Position numbers and translations under genes: made by a program
The notes under the pieces: model-generated
Told to the model about the DNA's origin: nothing
Seen by the model: the letters and a program-made list of their open reading frames with translations, nothing else
The model's database searches: none
Origin: Schistocephalus solidus
Lineage: Eukaryota > Platyhelminthes > Cestoda > Diphyllobothriidea > Diphyllobothriidae
Length of the DNA: 64,000 nucleotides
Direction: 5' to 3'
NCBI GenBank assembly: GCA_017591395.1
Contig: WEDG01000800.1
Span: 86,310 to 150,309, forward strand
Shown: positions 59,576 through 64,000 of the stretch, piece by piece
Layout of the letters: each line of letters starts with the position of its first letter
Position numbering within the stretch: position 1 is the stretch's first letter

Positions 59576-60530
59576 AGGAAATAAAACTGTTTTGCATGCT
59601 TTCTTTAAAATATATTAAAATTAACAAGAGCGTCGAAAATCAATGAGAAAATTGCATACTTATTAAGAAGCCAATTTTTGTACAGAGCATACGTTTTGCG
59701 GAAGGTCAGCAAGAAACTCTTTCAAAACCAGCATCCAACTGTGACCGAAATGTCCTGGGATTAGGTTGCCGCTTATTAATAAGACAACTCTACTTAAGTA
59801 AGTTGTTTAAATAAAAACAGATTTCAGAATTTTGGTTGAAATGTTATGACATTTCATTGCACTTCTCTGCTGATGAATAAGAACTCCAGTCGTAGCTTCA
59901 ATGAATAAGATAAGTTTTTTAAAGCTTCATACTTTCCATATTCCTTACACAAATAACGTTTTTGCATACAGCTGTGCAAGCCTGGTTATGTATCACTTTC
60001 TTTAAACAATTTATAACTAGTGTACCTTAAGTTCCACGTTTGTAAGCTCGTTCATTCCCTATAGGTTTCAAAATAATGATTTGATCAACGTTTAATCCAA
60101 AGTTAACTAACTATTGAGCCAGAATATGTTACTGTATTGCATAGTTTCAAGTAAATCCATTCGTGACTGTTAAATAGCAAACGAATTGATCTTACTGATG
60201 GCTCAATGACTTAAGTGAATGCGTAATAGATTTTATTATTTAAGAAGCTGATGGCACCCCAGCTATGGTCCTTAGGACGCACGTATAGAGGTCAAAGCTC
60301 CTTCGCAATATTATAAGATGTTCTAGGACTCCCTCTGGCACCTAGTAAAAACACAACGTTGTATTACAAAAAGGATTTACTGACGCATTTTAAGACAAGT
60401 ACTCGAAACAAAGTCATATATGCAGTTTGTAGTTAACACATATTTAAGACTGATTAACTGCTAAGAAGCATACTGGCCATGTCCAAGCTTCTGAGTACGT
60501 GACTAGAATCCGCCGAGGGCTCCCGCAGAT

Positions 60531-62353
60531 TTAGGAGGCTGGTGTGGTTTTGAAGAGAAGAAATGTCACATTGCCGAGTGTGAAGTGGATATAATTATCT
60601 TTTTCATGCGTTATGTAACTAAAAGAATAAAAGTGTACATTAAGAAAAGGTCTATTCAACCGACTGTATTCCATGACGTTCAGGGTTCACATTTTATACA
60701 TAACGGTACAATAGGTTCTTATAGCTTCAATAGCTAAATAACAAAGTAAAAACGGGTTGAAAATGAACTGTTTGCTTCCTCTAGAACAAATACATAGATC
60801 CGCTTTACCGAAGTAAAGCCTAAAGCAAATCTGCCTAAGGAAATGTTGAAGCTAAAGGATAAATTCCAATGACGAAAACACACCGTTTTCAATCTGTAGC
60901 GGGCTCAGATTGACTTAGAATAGAAGTTGTATGTTGTTCATTTTAAATGAAATAAGATGCAGATATTACTGTACAACATGTTCTGACGAAGAAGGATTTG
61001 AAGAAAAAAACAGATCAAAGTCGATCACTTTTAATAAAAACCAATATTACTTTCAGATATAACGTATGCTTCTGATAACAGTATAAAAACACATTTTGAT
61101 TTCAATTATACGAAACTGAACTACACTGGAATGCTTAGGAAGTGGTGCTAAAGCGACGAAAATCCAAAACACCCTGTAAAGACTAAAAAGTTTGATGGAG
61201 CTTTCCGGTGAGGTGGGAAAACCATTCTCTATGCTTTCCCATGCATCCATCGATGTTCCCTTCTTACGTCTACTATGTTCGTCATATACCTCAAAGCTTG
61301 CGTCATTGAACCGCACTTTAATGTTTTCGTGTTTAGCGATGATATAAAGATATTGAGCGGCGTCCAAACTAAAGTTGACAAAGAGCCTCTGCAGGCGAAC
61401 CAAAACTAAGTGAGTAGTCAATAAATAACAGGCTTTTGCTGTTGAACGTGAAAAAATATAACTTTATGTGAATAAGTGGAACCAGATATACAAACCATAG
61501 TTTCTACCAACTGAAGAGCATACCGATAAGAGAAGGTGACACCTAGGAGGACTTGAGTGTGTGGATTACGACTTCACTTAAACCCTCCGTGTAGTGTTCA
61601 AATCTCTCCAAATCCGCGATGTTGGCCATGTATCTCGTCAATTGACCTGTATCCTACTACATTCAAGACTACTTTTCTAAAGTCTATCGAACGTTTCTTC
61701 GCCGGTAGCTGATTTTCGCTCTCCAAGCATGGCGAGTCAAACCGTCAATCACCTTAACTTCCTCAAAAAAGACTCAAATGTGTGCAACCTTACTTTTAGG
61801 TGTAAAGAGCCCCCTACCCATTGAAGCACGATTATCTATTATCAATCCCTCTGCTTTGATTTGCGTACAGATACGGAGTGAAGTGATACAAACATGCTGC
61901 ACTATGAGCGTTGGGGACTGTTACCTTTTACCTGAAGATTTCGATGAGTAAGCAAATGCAACTAACCTGCGAGGACACCCAATCAAACTACGCATGTTTG
62001 ACCACAGGCTGGAGGCAATAAAATTCTTCTACTCTAACAAAATATTTGAAGTTTTGGATGCTGTGCCTGCGAATATTTTTATGTCTGCATTCGTACAGCT
62101 TTTCATGAAGAAGCTGGATCAGTATTGCAATATGCACCGCACTGCCATCCGTATGTTGTCGTATCGATGCTTTATGCGAAAAAAATATTCTTGTTGTAGA
62201 ACTACTTAAAATACCGAAGTAACGTTTGTTGATAGAATTGCGTAGTTTCCAGCTTAGCGCACTCACCTTCTGAAATTCACCATCTGGCTCGCAGATTATT
62301 GAAATCGTACTGTATTCTCTGAGACATGATGTCTTTAGACTAAGCTCTGTCAT
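60531..62353 (-). CDS. LC8-like divergent gene, U3 copy (predicted)
   Basis: Exons A 62353-62267, B 61388-61290, C 60618-60531; micro-exon near 61136 reading H-H-F-L-S-I-P. All remain open with identical GTGAGT and GTATAT donors. Conservation of three exons and their splice sites across three copies, with indels only between them, is the main support for coding; but the units are also young. Confidence 0.45.
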
Positions 62354-63628
62354 GTGCACCTACTTATTACTGTCAATTACACGAGCGCTTGGAATAGCTC
62401 GTCTATCTATACCGTTTTTTTATATTTTTATTTGTTAGCTGGTTTTATGTTCTCTTTTTCCAAATATTGATTTTGTTCCGCTGCGTGCAGAAAAATAGAG
62501 AATTCAACATTATAAACCCTATATTCATTCCAAATTAACTGAGTTGAAATGAACTGTGATAGTTTAAGCTATTTTTACTATAACATACATTTATGTGTTG
62601 CATGGCGGTTCTTGTGAGGGCAATAAACCATTAATTGAGATAACGGAGTACCTTACTTGCATGAAACTGTATAAACAGGAGACTGCTTTATGGTTTTTCA
62701 TGGTGAGTGGGAAGGAAATCAATGAGCAAAATTGCAATTTTTTTCTAAATCTCTAAACCTTGAAACTCGTCATCTTATCTGCATTTCAAAGCCCACGTTT
62801 ATTCGGGAAATTCACTCTTCTTATTATATGATCACTATATAGACTTCGAGATAAAATTCTTCCACAATACCAGTTGGGTCATTAAATAGAAGGAAAACTT
62901 AGGAAAATTGATATTAATTACTTTTCCACCGGAAACATTTTTTTTAAAAATTTAAACACCTAATCGGCCTTTTGAATCTTCAAATGGAAGAAAAAATAAT
63001 AGTTTATATACCCCCATGTTGTTTGCCATTATAAGATTGTTAAAATGAAGCAAAATAACTTTATTTAGTACAAGTCTCAAGAAAAAGTTTTAAATTAATC
63101 TAGAAATAGAATTTTCATATTATTATAAACAACTTAACTAAATGAACTAATGGGAGAAAGAGGGGTTGAAATATTTAGCAAGAACTTAATCTATGACGAA
63201 ACACAGGAAACAAAGCAAAATTCAACGAGATATATGGAAACGGTGGTAAAATACTTTTTATGGATGCGGCAAAATGAAGAAAAGGGGAGCACTAACCAAG
63301 TCCTAACCCTAAACTATTTTCCGTAGAGTTAGCATTTTTGCCGGGTTAGTAGGTTCACACAATAGTTTGCTGCCCTGACATGTGTGTGGATTGCGAAATC
63401 CGCAGGCTCAACCCCACACCGACCAATATGCTTGATGTAATTTCTAGCTGACCTGACCCCTATTGTTCGTTCCCTTACACGGAGTAAGAATTGGGCCCGC
63501 TCTGCGCAACCTTTCGTAATCAAAGTGAAACAGATACCTTTTGAAACCACTGCGGCAGTCTAATAGTCGCCGCTTGGAAAGTTGGCATTTCACCCAATAC
63601 TTCGATCCTCCAGCGAAATATTGTGTGA

Positions 63629-63689
63629 CCCTAACCCTAACCTGTCAAAGAAAGTTAACCCTAACGTGCAGTGGATATAGTTAGGGTTA
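63629..63689. repeat. interstitial telomere-like motif, U3
   Basis: Same as U1, with one base missing in the spacer (GTGCAGTGG for GTGCGAGTGG). Confidence 0.75.
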
Positions 63690-64000
63690 CGTTGGCATGC
63701 ATTACGGTCGCTTATTACACGCTCACCTATCTTTTTGTTCCCTGAGTTGGGTCGCATATGACGTTCATGCCAAATATTGGTATTTCGGATTTTACATCAG
63801 AGAGTCCTCCCTAACAGTACATTATTTCCTAGACTGCAGAGTTGGCCCTTACGCAGAAACTATAACAAACGAAGTGTCAAAGAGTCATGTTCATCTTATT
63901 CTTACCTAATAAATTTAAATAAAGGTCCGTCATCAATGTTCACCCCATAGAGTTTATATTTAGCAAACTCAGAACCAGTTTATCAATAAAGCTTAGACTC

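Larger units (their letters stand above)
55157..60293. repeat. macrosatellite unit U2
   Basis: 5.14-kb complete unit. Nearly identical to U3 over the shared 3.7 kb, more so than to U1, suggesting U2/U3 separated later. Confidence 0.93.
60294..64000. repeat. macrosatellite unit U3 (runs off the window)
   Basis: First 3.7 kb of a third head-to-tail unit; the array probably continues beyond the window. Confidence 0.93.

Noticed and set aside
61994..62209. Plus-strand 71-codon frame with L-D-Q-Y..A-I-R-M
   Set aside because: Superficial resemblance to an LC8 helix, but no donor site follows and it is not open in U1 or U2.
1..64000. CRISPR arrays, bacterial operons or prophage
   Set aside because: No regularly spaced short repeats with unique spacers and no bacterial gene structure; introns and transposons show a eukaryotic genome.

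Overview
The window is a piece of AT-rich eukaryotic genome, almost certainly from a parasitic flatworm (platyhelminth) and most likely a tapeworm. Three things suggest this: a cluster of small two-exon LC8-type dynein light chain genes (expanded in flatworms), abundant Penelope-like (PLE), Ty3/Gypsy and LINE remnants, and tRNA-derived repeats carrying hammerhead-like cores. There are no operons and no bacterial features. Genes are split by GT-AG introns. The species call is inference; the flatworm call rests on the families named.

Left end (1-5.3 kb): a ~306-bp tandem tRNA-derived SINE, a Penelope-like GIY-YIG fragment, and a 3.2-copy, ~355-bp tandem repeat. Each full repeat copy carries, on the minus strand, a foldable hammerhead ribozyme. 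Then come a decayed Ty3/Gypsy element (LTR, primer site, protease, reverse transcriptase; minus strand) and a LINE reverse transcriptase fragment.

Gene backbone: six LC8-type dynein light chain loci are dispersed through the window: DLC-1 (5967-6582, +), DLC-2 (20623-21223, +, frameshifted), DLC-3 (30499-32194, -, diverged, 1.4-kb intron), DLC-4 (40650-41269, +), DLC-5 (44438-45057, -) and DLC-6 (47701-48327, +, decayed). Five share a TATA box exactly 64 bp upstream of the ATG. All keep the same intron position, splitting the serine/cysteine codon before Y-V-T-H-E. DLC-4 and DLC-5 sit in the two ~2.4-kb arms of an inverted repeat (39.9-45.8 kb) and encode the same protein. The 3' flank of DLC-1 is a third copy of the same segment.

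Right end (50-64 kb): three head-to-tail copies (the last cut by the window edge) of a ~5.15-kb macrosatellite. Each unit carries a split, divergent LC8-like reading frame on the minus strand, a Penelope RT fragment with Y-V-D-D, and short interstitial telomere-like TTAGGG/CCCTAA motifs.

The remainder (about 9.4-12, 13.3-20.4, 21.2-29.3, 32.2-39.9 and 48.3-49.7 kb) is AT-rich, ORF-poor sequence with degenerate dispersed repeats. Exon boundaries come from reading the sequence and family knowledge; no search or folding software was run.
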